Shown here in pieces: positions 47,516 through 57,856 of a stretch of 64,000 nt of DNA. The position numbers and the translations under genes are program-made. The stretch spans positions 15,129,877 to 15,193,876 of the forward strand of contig OX578282.1 in the NCBI GenBank assembly GCA_951217055.1, read 5' to 3'. Positions within the stretch are counted from its first letter, which is position 1, and each line of letters begins with the position of its first letter. The notes under the pieces are model-generated. The model was not told the DNA's origin and ran no database searches. It saw nothing but the letters and a program-made list of their open reading frames with translations. The DNA is from Gerris lacustris (lineage: Eukaryota; Arthropoda; Insecta; Hemiptera; Gerridae).

Positions 47516-48200
47516 AGGGTCCGTAGGTCACACTGTATAGTGTAGTACCCTATTGATGGTGTTTTTTAAAATGCTAAAAAGCTTACTTTGAACTATCCTA
47601 TGGGTCTGATATTCTCAAAACACATAAACAAACGTCTGATAAAGTATTTTTTTGCCACTGAATCGGACTACAACCATATAAATACATCTAAAAGACCATA
47701 GTTACAAAGAAAAACGTATTTTGTCAATAAAAAATAAAATAATATTTTTTTTCGTAATTTCCAAAAAGTGGTATCTTTACTTTTGGTCGAAGAATGTTTT
47801 TTTTCAGTTTTTTTGCACTTCACATAAGCGAGATGGAAGGGGGGGGGGGGGTGCAAGTTTCACACCCACTTAAAACTTGCCTAAACTCGCCCTATCAAAG
47901 TTATAACCAAATAATTATATATTTTTGTAATCAGTTCGACGTACCCTTTCATATGATACCCCTCACGGTGTCGGAAAAGAATTAAAAAAATTTAACCCTT
48001 TAGTTTTTTTACCCTAATTTTTTTGAAAAATATTTTTTTAAGTCGCTATATTTTAAAACTATGTGGGTAGGTACAAGACACATACGTGCCAAATTTCAAA
48101 GTGATCGGACGAAAGGTGTAGCCGTGAGAGCAGGCGACCGGACGGACGGACAGACACATGCAGGAAAATATAAGGGTCCTGGATTTTGCCTACGGACCCT
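47516..48200. repeat. Family F element with AGGGTCCGTAGG ends
   Basis: AGGGTCCGTAGG on the left and CCTACGGACCCT on the right are a perfect 12-bp inverted repeat. Inside are a run of 14 or more guanines at 47838, the CTTTCATATGATACCCCTC block (similar to family G), a GCCAAATTTCAAAGTGATCG core and GGACGGACGGACAGACAC. No coding sequence or target duplication was identified. Confidence 0.7.
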
Positions 48201-49006
48201 AAAAATATCACTGGATAACCTAAAGATAACCGCATAGTAGTTTTATTTTTTCCCTCACATTGGTTGGCCAATCTGAGCTGTCAGATTTACAAACTATAAT
48301 GGCATGAGTATAACTACATCATTGGCTTAGTGTGCTAGTAAGCAAGTTAGAAAATTTTATATATTTTTATGTCATATTTTACAAACCTTTAGGCCCGTGC
48401 CAACGGGCTTAATTTTATATTTAGAAAGAAAAGTAAACTTAAGTAAGTTCATGGTGCGCGTGAGTCGTCGTGACACTACTCGATTATATAAATAATATAT
48501 TATAGTTAAAACTGTTTTTTTCTCCGAATTATTAATTTAATTTATATAATATATACATTTTTTTTATCCTAAACACGTTTTCTTTTATTAGATTTAAAAT
48601 AAATAAATTGATAAGGGTAAATTTCTCAATTTCCGAAATAACTTTTCAATATCACGAATTTCTAAAGCAGAAAAATGAGGTTTAAAATGTTTTTTTTTCT
48701 CTCTCTCTCCAATATGAAAAAGTATTGTATAAAAATTTACCAAAATATTAATACAAATTCTGATAAAATAAAATGCTATTTCCAACACAGTTATCCGTAT
48801 CTCAATTTTTTTTTTTTTTAAAATTAACATTTCTGACTTATTAACCAAGTAATTTTATTAAAAGCGAAAGCATAAAGAATTTGCTTTGCAAAAACGAATT
48901 TGTACGAATATACAACAACTGATATTAAAAGTTAAATCTCGTCGAATCTACTTACAAATTTCTTTGAATTTGGTTTAATTAAAAGTTGATTGATTTGAAA
49001 ACATAA
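48201..49006. other. Non-coding stretch
   Basis: AT-rich, with no exon or named repeat. Confidence 0.3.
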
Positions 49007-49156
49007 TAGGTTTGTTCCAACCACACTTCAAACTGGTTTGGAACTGTTCGACGCATGCGCATCGGACCACATTTGAATGTTTTTTGCTAATGCACATGCG
49101 TCGTACAGTTTGAAACTAGTTTGGAACTAGTTTGAGGTGTGGTTGGAACAAACCTA
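49007..49156. mobile_element. 150-bp MITE with TAGGTTTGTTCCAACC ends
   Basis: The left end TAGGTTTGTTCCAACCACAC and the right end GTGTGGTTGGAACAAACCTA are perfect over 20 bp. The arms continue inward with CAAACTGGTTTGGAAC and GTTTGGAACTAGTTTG. Two ATGCGCA/TGCGCAT-like sites lie in the centre. It shares its outer 15 bp with the larger element at 20052-20487, so one transposase probably moved both. Confidence 0.85.
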
Positions 49157-49472
49157 TTATATACTTTTCGCTGCTTTGTATTATTTCGTTTAGATACATT
49201 TTTTGGTCTGTATTCCCACTTTTTAGCTTTGTAAAAGCATTTTTTCCGATGTTCGTAGAAATATATATATATTTACTTTCTTTATTTTTTGCTCTTTAAT
49301 TACATTTTTCTGCAACATTTAACGAACTTTCGGGCCCCAAGAAAATTTTATCTGAACTTTATGTTTTCGAATTATGTTTTTCTTAATGTTTTCAATGGTG
49401 TAACAAATGTTTTGTGACTTTTTTCTAACATTATTCTAGATTCTAGAGAATTACAATATATGTGACCAAAGA

Positions 49473-49492
49473 GGGGGGGGGGGGGGGGGGGG
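49473..49492. repeat. Poly-G run of 20
   Basis: Twenty consecutive guanines lie in AT-rich DNA. The run may form a quadruplex, and assembly length errors are likely here. Confidence 0.85.
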
Positions 49493-49904
49493 ATTCTAAA
49501 AAAAAGGCAAAACCTCAACTTGTATGTACTTTTTTTTAGTATTCCCCCCTCCCCCCTATTTTTCTTGCGCTTTAGCCTATTATCGGTTTTAGCCTCCTGT
49601 AAAATCTTCGTCCATTCATCTCTGTAAGCCACTTTCGCTCTCCATTCTCTGATGATAGTTATTAAACCCTGTTCACATTCCATCCATCCTCGTCCCCGCT
49701 GTATCGTACGATGATGTCCTTTGCGTCTATATAAGTTGTTATATAATATAGAAGTTGTTTGTGACGAATTCAACTTCCAAATTTTCAACCGATTTTTATC
49801 TTCTTATCTTGTCGGACCATTTTAGTCATTATTCTACTATATACATTAAAAATATTCTATTCCAGTGAATAAATAAAATTAATCTCTTTCAGGGTCCGTT
49901 TTTA

Positions 49905-50424
49905 GGGTCTCAGATTTCAAAAATTCCAAGACAGAAATCCGGTTCAGACATCAGGGAACATTTTTGGTTCTGTGTCTGTCTTTCAGTCTATTGCTCAATT
50001 TTTGTGAACTAACTTATCTTAAAAACTACTCGTCCGATTTTGTTTGAAATTTGGATGGTAGGTCATAATTAGCCCATTGTTGGTCCAATGTAAGTTTCAA
50101 CTTTATGCGCCCATTTCTCTTCCACATGCGCACAAATATACATTTATTTACACCTATATCTTCAAAAGTACTTATCTGATTTTTATGAAGTTTTGATGGT
50201 TCGTCAAAAGTAGCCTGCAGATAGCGCCAGATTAATTTCAAGCGTCTGCGCTATTCAAATTTTGCTGAGTTGATACTTTAATACATGTAAAAAATCAAAA
50301 CAATGTTGACAGATCTAAAAAAAGGAGCATACATGAAATAAATTGGATAATAATAGGTTTTAAAAGCATAAAATGATTAAATTTTACGAAATAGGACGCG
50401 AGGAAGCTATGTGCCACACTAATG
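49905..50424 (+). repeat. Family A, forward copy without hairpin head
   Basis: It starts at TCTCAGATTTCAAAAATTCC, continues with CATCAGGGAACATTTTTGG, AAAACTACTCGTCCGATTTT, TTGTTGGTCCAATG and ATCTTCAAAAGTACTTATC, and ends in the tail GAGGAAGCTATGTGCCACAC. It is a good second reference copy next to 10905-11460. Confidence 0.75.
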
Positions 50425-50529
50425 GACGAAATAATCTTTGAGGAGAACTAGAATCAGTTGAAAGTGAAAAAGAACCAAATTTATAGATTTTTTAAGTAGT
50501 AAAATACAAAAGTCAGATTCTTGTATTTT

Positions 50530-50838
50530 TACTACGTTTTTATTAGCTTGCTTTCTTGTTTTGTTTGTTTGTGATTTTTAGCTAACTTCCCGAGTAGCTA
50601 GACATTTGAAACTTTAATAGCTCAGAACACCATGATAATGCATTAGTTTAATACTTTCAGCCGAATTTAATTCGTTTTCAGCAAATTTTGCTCTTTTGAA
50701 AGTTAGTTTGGAGAAAATCCGCAAGTTATTTTATTTGTTTTAATATGACCTATATTTACGATCTTTATTTTGACGAGTTTCAAATTTATGAAATTTACGA
50801 GTTTCAGATTTATGAAAACAAAATTTAGAAACGTAGTA
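50530..50838 (+). repeat. Family H inverted-repeat element, copy 2
   Basis: It is bounded by TACTACGTTTTTA and GAAACGTAGTA. The interior matches copy 1 (CTAACTTCCCGAGTAGCTAG, AGCTCAGAACACCATGATAA, GCAAATTTTGCT). Confidence 0.7.
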
Positions 50839-51616
50839 TATAAAATGTTCTTTTTATCTTGTAATTATTATTACTCATTAAAGAAGGAAATATATTTTCC
50901 GAAATTTACCTACTTTTAAATTTGAGTGTGCTTATCTCTTCTCTTATCTATTTTTAAAATGCATTTCTTTTTTTTTGTTATCAAACTATGATAACATTTT
51001 AGGAAAATTGTGAAGCGAAGTTGTTAAGACTTTTACATTATCCTTTCCCTCTTTCTTGTTAAATCTTTTGATTAAAAAGTTATTTAAGTTAAGCATTAGA
51101 CTTGGGAAAACTTCCACTTTCACTGTATTTTCCTTCTTTAATCTTTTCTCTTTAGCTGTTTAGTTTTAAAATCCCTATTATGGCACAAGAAGGAATAGGG
51201 AACTCGTATCTTTGGTTGGTTTCAGGCTGCGTATATTTATCCTGTTACGGTTTGCTTGTGTTACAGTGTTACGGAGCTGATTACTTCCCATTCTCTCCCT
51301 ACCTTTTTCCTTCTTACTGATAATTACTGCTTATGAAAGCGAAGAGTTACCCCAGCCCACTCATTACTAAACTACCTATCATAATAGGAAAATAACACTG
51401 GATCTTTTATATCAGTCTTATACCAATCTTTTTATCAGAAGCATCTCGTGAATTTTCAAGTTGGTAGGTTTGTTTAAATGCTTTCGATAATTTTTTTTTT
51501 TAGTCACTTTTAGTAGTGAATAAATTATTCATACAATAAAAAAATAATATATGTACATAGTTATAATTTAACTTCTTAAGTGGATTTCTTTGTACCATTC
51601 TTCAAAGAACTCTCGT

Positions 51617-51620
51617 TTTA

Positions 51621-51698
<78 letters not shown>

Positions 51699-51702
51699 TA
51701 TA
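51617..51702. repeat. AT dinucleotide microsatellite
   Basis: About 85 bp of almost pure AT/TA repeats, interrupted near both ends. Confidence 0.9.
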
Positions 51703-51856
51703 AGTTAAAAAAATTAAAATTGTGGTTGACCAATAAACTTATATTTTGCTATTAGTGTTTTATTTTTTTTTAAACTAGTGATATAAACGACTTATTATGT
51801 TTTATTACCGCAAAATCTCAATCAATACTACGAACTATTTTAATTGAACTTTTTTT

Positions 51857-52108
51857 GGTACATGCTTCTTTAGATAGTTACTCCCCTATGTATTTGTAGA
51901 ATATAAATGACTCACTAAATTACTATTAAGACAAAGGGATGTATAATCCAATGTTACCAAGGATGTATAATCCTTTGGGACAAAGGAATATTACACTTCT
52001 GTTTTTATAAGGGGAGTAACAGTCTAAAGAACATTCCGTACCCTTTCTTTAGATTGTTACTCCCCTCTGTTTGTTTTATAAGGGGATTAAGAATCTAAAG
52101 AAGTGCCC
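51857..52108 (+). mobile_element. Four-arm hairpin element, copy 2
   Basis: It has the same four alternating arms as the copy at 38477-38712: GCTTCTTTAGATAGTTACTC at the left, GGGGAGTAACAGTCTAAAG, then TTTCTTTAGATTGTTACTCC, then a decayed last arm (GGATTAAGAATCTAAAGAAG). The spacer carries an extra internal duplication (GGATGTATAATCC twice). Confidence 0.75.
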
Positions 52109-52500
52109 ATTTTTTTCTGTTTCTTTTACGTCTCATATAACACATCATTAGGTTTAGGTTATCATTATTACAGGATGAATATATTAGTTAATGTTTGATT
52201 TCAAAGAACTTAGAAGTTTTCTAGGGCCCTTAGCGGAAAGAATAATAAAGTATGGAAATGTCTGATAGTAGATAAAGCAGGCTAAAACTTGGGCCCTTGG
52301 CAACTACTTCCTGCCAGACCTATGTCTTGTGTAGCTTATTGTTACTGATCAAATTTTATCTGTTCAAATTTGAGTCAGAATTAACTTAATCTATGTTATT
52401 TTATTTGAGATTTAATAAAATGACTTAGAAACCTCATAATAATAGAGAGTGCTAACTGGCCTCCAACTCTACCTGTTTGTGATGATACTTGTTGTTTCAG

Positions 52501-52513
52501 GTTCTACTTGAAG
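52501..52513 (+). CDS. Candidate 13-nt micro-exon of the membrane-protein gene
   Basis: A strong acceptor (ATACTTGTTGTTTCAG) ends at 52500. The 13 bases GTTCTACTTGAAG are followed by GTGTGG, an acceptable but weak donor. Read in phase 0 the exon gives V-L-L-E and one extra base. That base completes GAT (Asp) with the first two bases of the exon at 52791, so the frame is maintained as VLLED then DKKELL. A longer exon from the same acceptor stays open in another phase for about 45 codons but meets no donor. This is inference from splice signals only. The acceptor could also be fortuitous. Confidence 0.3.
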
Positions 52514-52790
52514 GTGTGGTTCAATAGAAAACTTAACCATACCATAACTGCACTTAGACTTGCATATTATGGTTCTGTTCAGATAATCATGCCTTTACTA
52601 TTAAACTCGTTTTATTTCTCCAGTTTCACATTCAACTAGACCTAGCGTGATCTAAAGCTATTTAAAAATAAATATAAATAGATTTGTATCCCTAGTGGGA
52701 TAAATTTAATGTTACCTTATCTATGTTAAATAATTAACTAATAAGATTTAAAATATAGCTTTGTATTTATAAAATTGTTATTTGTTTCAG

Positions 52791-52904
52791 ATGATAAGAA
52801 AGAGTTGCTTGTTACCAGTGCCTCATCCGAGGCTCCCGAGGAACCTGAACCAACGCCTCAAGACATCATAACCACCATATTACCCTCTCTCTTATCTAAC
52901 TCAA
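52791..52904 (+). CDS. Type I membrane protein, exon 1 of 4 visible: extracellular stalk
   Basis: This exon encodes residues 1-38 of the visible C-terminal part. The acceptor TTATTTGTTTCAG ends at 52790 and the donor is CTCAA|GTAACC at 52905. Both edges are phase 1. The peptide starts xDKKELLVTSASSEAP, continues with a Pro/Glu-rich stretch (EEPEPTPQD, about residues 17-25), and then a hydrophobic/Thr part ending SLLSNS. The Asn at residue 37 forms an N-S-S sequon with the Ser made at the next splice junction. Such composition fits an extended, glycosylated stalk between a folded ectodomain (not found here) and the membrane. I do not recognise the family. The reading is supported by the matching phase of the next three exons, not by homology. 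Confidence 0.7.
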
Positions 52905-53153
52905 GTAACCAATTTTTTTTTTTACTTTTCTACCTTCATTTACTGATCTTGTGTTCTTAATACACGATGTGCCATTATATTAATATTTGTATTGTTCTGA
53001 ATAATCTTTGTGGTTCTCTGACGCACCTAAAATGTATGCTAGGAAGCAGAATGCCATCCTATTTGTATAGCTGAATTGTTGATGTGTCTTCGGAATGTTT
53101 GAGCAATATTTCTTAATTACTTAATAATTTCAAGATAAAAAGAACTTTTTATA

Positions 53154-53544
53154 TACTACGTTTTTAAATTGATATATTTGAAATAATATAAATAATATAA
53201 TCGATATTTCCTGTTTTGCTGTCATTCATGTTTATCCATCACAAATTTGAGACCCGTCAAAATGAAGATTGCAAATACTATGGGATATGTCAAAACAAAT
53301 AAAATAACTTGCGGATTTTTTCCGAACTAACTTTCCGTACAGCAAAATTTGCTGAAAACCAATTAAATTCTGCTGAAAGATGGCTAAAAGTATTAAAATA
53401 ATGCATTGTCATCATGTTCTGAGCTATGCTAAAAATTTCAAATGTCTAGCTATTTGGGAAGTTAGTTAGAAATCGATTGCCAGATTTGTACCAGACAAAC
53501 AAACAAACAAACAAACAAGAAAGCAAGCTAATAAAAACGTAGTA
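53154..53544 (-). repeat. Family H inverted-repeat element, copy 3, in intron
   Basis: It runs in reverse relative to the other two copies, bounded by TACTACGTTTTTA and TAAAAACGTAGTA. The interior (CAGCAAATTTTGCT-type block, CAAACAAACAAACAAACAAG) mirrors 3216-3763. It lies in the first visible intron, directly upstream of the 24-bp minisatellite. Confidence 0.75.
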
Positions 53545-53557
53545 AAAAGTAACTGAA

Positions 53558-54398
53558 ATTGTCTCACCTTATACCTCTAAGATTGTCTCACCTTATACCT
53601 CTAAGATTGTCTCACCTTATACCTCTTAGATTGTCTCATCTTATACCTCTTAGATTGTCTCATACCTCTTAGATTGTCTCATCTTATACCTCTAAGATTG
53701 TCTCATCTTATACCTCTAAGATTGTCTCATCTTATACCTCTAAGATTGTCTCACCTTATACCTCTTAGATTGTCTCACCTAATACCTCTAATATTGTCTC
53801 ACCTTGTACCTCTAAGATTGTCTCATCTTATACCTCTTAGATTGTCTCATCTTATACCTCTTAGATTGTCTCATCTTATACCTCTAAGATTGTCTCATCT
53901 TATACCTCTAAGATTGTCTCATCTTATACTTCCAAGATTGTCTCACCTTATACCTCTTAGATTGTCTCACCTAATACCTCTAATATTGTCTCACCTTATA
54001 CCTCTAAGATTGTCTCACCTTATACCTCTTAGATTGTCTCATCTTATACCTCTTAGATTGTCTCATCTTATACCTCTTAGATTGTCTCATCTTATACCTC
54101 TAAGATTGTCTCATCTTATACCTCTAAGATTGTCTCACCTTATACCTCTAAGATTGTCTCACCTTATACCTCTAAGATTGTCTCACCTTATACCTCTTAG
54201 ATTGTCTCATCTTATACCTCTTAGATTGTCTCATCTTATACCTCTTAGATTGTCTCATCTTATACCTCTAAGATTGTCTCATCTTATACCTCTAAGATTG
54301 TCTCATCTTATACCTCTAAGATTGTCTCACCTTATACCTCTTAGATTGTCTCACCTAATACCTCTAATATTGTCTCACCTTGTACCTCTAAGATTGTC
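53558..54398 (+). repeat. 24-bp intronic minisatellite, about 35 units
   Basis: The unit is GATTGTCTCATCTTATACCT plus CTAA. Variants (CACC for CATC, TTAG for TAAG, AATATTG for AAGATTG) recur in blocks, so multi-unit segments were duplicated. Because 24 is a multiple of three and the unit has no stop in this frame, a 271-codon frame reads as SHLIPLRL repeats. It lies wholly between two well-supported exons and is not read as coding. Confidence 0.9.
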
Positions 54399-54827
54399 AG
54401 GGGTTGCGAAGAGTATGCCTCTGTCTCTGGCCTTTCTTTTTGCCTCTTACCTGGATATTCCTTTTCCCAGACGCTCAAGCTTGTTGTAGCCGGCCATACT
54501 CTACTGCCTCATCAAAGAAAATTAGTTCTTTTTTTTGTTGGCTGACTTATAATAGATATATTATAGTTCTAGAATTCTACATACTAAATCTAGTTTAAAA
54601 CTGTAACATTCAAGTATACTTAGATTTGGAGCAGCATTAATTTCATGCTTTACTTGAATATAATATATCATATATTGGGTATTAAAAGATTTTTGAAAAA
54701 TAATTGTTTTTTTTTATTTTTATTTGAGTTTTGTTTAAATTATTTGTTAATGTTTCAAATGTTTAACATATAACTATAGTTTTTGGTATTACAGTAACGT
54801 TATTACTTCGAATAACTTTGTTTACAG

Positions 54828-54971
54828 GTTTAGAAGGGAACGAAACAGAATTGTACAATTCTACAGAGGGTTCAGGTCTAGAAGACCTGAGAATGCTAGA
54901 AGAAGAAGGTCTAGGCCTTTGGCCCATTGTAGGAATCTCGCTAGCTGTGATACTTATTGCTCTTCTTATAG
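54828..54971 (+). CDS. Type I membrane protein, exon 2 of 4: juxtamembrane region and transmembrane segment
   Basis: This exon encodes residues 39-86. The acceptor ACTTTGTTTACAG ends at 54827 and the donor is TATAG|GTAAAT at 54972, with phase 1 at both ends. The exon is 144 bp, so its removal would keep the frame. It begins LEGNETELYNST, giving two further sequons (N43-E-T and N49-S-T). An acidic segment follows (LEDLRMLEEEG, about 56-66), then the hydrophobic run LWPIVGISLAVILIALLIG, which continues into the next exon. Sequons and acidic residues before the span, and basic residues after it (exon 3), indicate N-out/C-in topology. The 1.9-kb intron before it holds a family H copy and a 24-bp minisatellite. 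The 2.5-kb intron after it holds a 79-bp minisatellite. Confidence 0.8.
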
Positions 54972-55195
54972 GTAAATATATATTTTTACCATATCAATTT
55001 AATATTATTTTATTTATGATAAAAGTTTTTAAATTCTGTAAAGAAAGGATATGTTTTTACGAAGTAAGTATGAGACTGTATTAGTGTTATACTTTGCTCA
55101 CTTAAATATTTTTGAGCAATGAGATGTCAGATGTCAACAAAAAAACAATATGGCATAATATAATATAAAACCAAAAACAAATCACTTATGTATTT

Positions 55196-55250
55196 ATGGT
55201 CCTATACAGTTTATGGAGCAAGACGCCGACCCGTGTCATCTAATACATAG
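55196..55250 (+). repeat. Isolated copy of the 79-bp minisatellite unit
   Basis: GGTCCTATACAGTTTATGG, AGCAAGACGCCGACCC and GTGTCATCTAATACAT match the array at 56053-57386. This single unit lies about 0.8 kb upstream of the array, separated by unrelated DNA. Confidence 0.8.
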
Positions 55251-55764
55251 AAAAAAAAAAAAAAAAAATCACTTATGTACATTTTTTCATATTTCTTACA
55301 GCTATAATCAGAGAAGTTTGTGTTAATTGATCCAGAAAATGTTATATTTGTCGACCCATAAGGGATATGTCCCCCATAAGGGATTGACGGAAATAATTTT
55401 TCTTTTTTTTTCAACCTTATTAATTTTTTACTCATTATTTAACAAGAGACTTCTGATACTGATTTTTGTGGTTTTATTTATTTATTTTTTGTTTATAAAA
55501 CTACAGTTTGAGTTATCAAACAAATTATGTAAAATTAACAAGTATAGAAATGAAGTTAAAAGTAGGTAAGTGAAGTCTTTATAACTTTATCGAGTGGCTC
55601 CCTGATAACATAATGTTATTATTTTTTTTTATCTACTAAACTGCCTAGTAGGTCCTCCAAAAGATAATTTATGATTTATTTATTTTTAAACCCTGTTTAG
55701 TCTAACTGATAAAAACAACTCCTGGGTTATTTTCATTGATTTATTTATTTAAATTATAGGGGTC

Positions 55765-55960
55765 CCGCTAGCTTCATTGCAATCATTCATGCTTTGGAAG
55801 CAGGAGGTTATAGGTTCAATTCCTGAGTTGGACAAGGTACCTCAGGCAAGAGGCAATGCTGGGTGCTCAGTTGGGAATCTCAATTTATATGGTTTACACA
55901 ACTGATAAAGAGACACGCTAACCCCATGTAATTCATTATCTATATGATTTTTGCCTCTGG
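55765..55960 (+). repeat. tRNA-derived SINE-like fragment in intron
   Basis: GGTTCAATTCCTGAG at about 55813 resembles a B box, preceded by GGTCCCGCTAGCTTC and followed by GGACAAGGTACCTCAGGC and GAGGCAATGCTGGGTGC. It is probably a SINE remnant and not a tRNA gene, because the acceptor arm does not pair. Confidence 0.45.
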
Positions 55961-56052
55961 ATCCTATAAGTGTTGTGATCTCTATGCCCGGTGCTCACCC
56001 AGTATAGAGATATAAGTGGAGGTATATGTAATGAGTATGTGAAGTGATATCT

Positions 56053-57386
56053 GTCCTATACAGTTTATGGAGCAAGACACCAACCCCATGTCATCTAATA
56101 CATTGATTACATTATCGATCTTCTCACTATGGTCCTATACAGTTTATGGAGCAAGACACCAACCCCGAGTCATCTAATACATCAATTACACTATTGGTCT
56201 CCTCACTATGGTCCTATACAGTTTATGGAGCAAGACACCAACCCCATGTCATCTAATACATTGATTACATTATCGATCTTCTCACTATGGTCCTATACAG
56301 TTTATGGAGCAAGACACCAACCCCGAGTCATCTAATACATCAATTACACTATTGGTCTCCTCACTATGGTCCTATACAGTTTATGGAGCAAGACACCAAC
56401 CCCGTGTCATCTAATACATTGATTACATTATCGGTCTTCTCACTATGGTCCTATACAGTTTATGGAGCAAGACACCAACCCCGAGTCATCTAATACATCA
56501 ATTACACTATTGGTCTCCTCACTATGGTCCTATACAGTTTATGGAGCAAGACACCAACCCCATGTCATCTAATACATTGATTACATTATCGATCTTCTCA
56601 CTATGGTCCTATACAGTTTATGGAGCAAGACACCAACCCCGAGTCATCTAATACATCAATTACACTATTGGTCTCCTCACTATGGTCCTATACAGTTTAT
56701 GGAGCAAGACACCAACCCCGTGTCATCTAATACATTGATTACATTATCGGTCTTCTCACTATGGTCCTATACAGTTTATGGAGCAAGACACCAACCCCGA
56801 GTCATCTAATACATCAATTACACTATTGGTCTCCTCACTATGGTCCTATACAGTTTATGGAGCAAGACACCAACCCCGAGTCATCTAATACATCAATTAC
56901 ACTATTGGTCTCCTCACTATGGTCCTATACAGTTTATGGAGCAAGACACCAACCCCGTGTCATCTAATACATTGATTACAATATCGGTCTCCTCACTATG
57001 GTCCTATACAGTTTATGGAGCAAGACACCAACCCCGTGTCATCTAATACATTGATTACAATATCGGTCTCCTCACTATGGTCCTATACAGTTTATGGAGC
57101 AAGACACCAACCCCGTGTCATCTAATACATTGATTACATTATCGGTCTCCTCACTATGGTCCTATACAGTTTATGGAGCAAGACACCAACCCCGTGTCAT
57201 CTAATACATTGATTACATTATCGGTCTCCTCACTATGGTCCTATACAGTTTATGGAGCAAGACACCAACCCCGTGTCATCTAATACATTGATTACATTAT
57301 CGGTCTCCTCACTATGGTCCTATACAGTTTATGGAGCAAGGCACCGACCCTGTGTCATCTAATACATCGATAACACAATTGGTCGA
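56053..57386 (+). repeat. 79-bp intronic minisatellite, 17 units
   Basis: CTATACAG recurs exactly every 79 bp from 56056 to 57320. The first half alternates two variants (ATGTCATC..TTGATTAC..CGATCTT and GAGTCATC..ATCAATTAC..TGGTCTC), which makes a 158-bp dimer. The last five units are nearly identical monomers, so homogenisation is recent at the exon-proximal side. The array ends about 55 bp before the acceptor of the next exon. Confidence 0.9.
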
Positions 57387-57439
57387 TCAAAGTAGTTAAT
57401 AGATTTATTTAATGTACATATTTATTTTTGTTGTTCTAG

Positions 57440-57552
57440 GAGCTGTTACTTTTGTACTATACAGGCATAGCTTATGGAACAGGCCTCAAACCCTCAGTGA
57501 TAAATGTAGTAATGATGAATCCACCGGCTACATTGATGACTCTGCTTTCCGG
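57440..57552 (+). CDS. Type I membrane protein, exon 3 of 4: end of the membrane span and start of the cytoplasmic tail
   Basis: This exon encodes residues 87-124. The acceptor TTGTTGTTCTAG ends at 57439 (phase 1, completing a Gly codon). The donor CGG|GTAAGT at 57553 is a near-perfect consensus, phase 0. The span ends with GAVTFVLY and is followed by the positively charged RHSLWNR, a stop-transfer signal. The tail continues PQTLSDKCSNDESTGYIDDS and AFR, rich in Ser and acidic residues, with a tyrosine in an acidic setting (GYIDD, Y117) that could be phosphorylated. The nucleotide sequence at 57443-57493 resembles the unit of the minisatellite that ends about 55 bp upstream (see findings). 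Confidence 0.8.
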
Positions 57553-57856
57553 GTAAGTCATCTTCTGATGTAGATGATGTGTTAAAACTTCATTTACAAT
57601 AATTCACTTCAAAGATTGTCAGTATAATTGCAGTAGATGGTTAGGATTTGTCATCTAAAGAAAAGGATTGATCTCCTATGAATAATAAGACAGTAATTTA
57701 GAAAAAAAGGGTTTGATATGTGAATTATTGGGACACAAAACAAAAGTACATTTTAAGAAGATGGCACTGTTTTTAAACAGTGTTTAATAAATTTAAGTTA
57801 GCAACTGTTAAAGTGTAGATATGAGAGAGTTAGTGAGGTACATTCTGAAGAAAAAA

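Noticed and set aside
53674..54489. A 271-codon open frame made of SHLIPLRL repeats
   Set aside because: The unit is 24 bp with no stop in this frame, so the frame is open automatically. It lies inside a well-supported intron.
55270..55330. An alternative exon after the acceptor CATATTTCTTACAG in intron 2
   Set aside because: In the required phase the frame meets a stop after nine codons and there is no suitable donor.
56129..57046. Six overlapping 68-codon frames with the same sequence
   Set aside because: They repeat every 158 bp (two satellite units, one shift is 79 bp) and end at the same position in the unit. They are artefacts of the 79-bp array.
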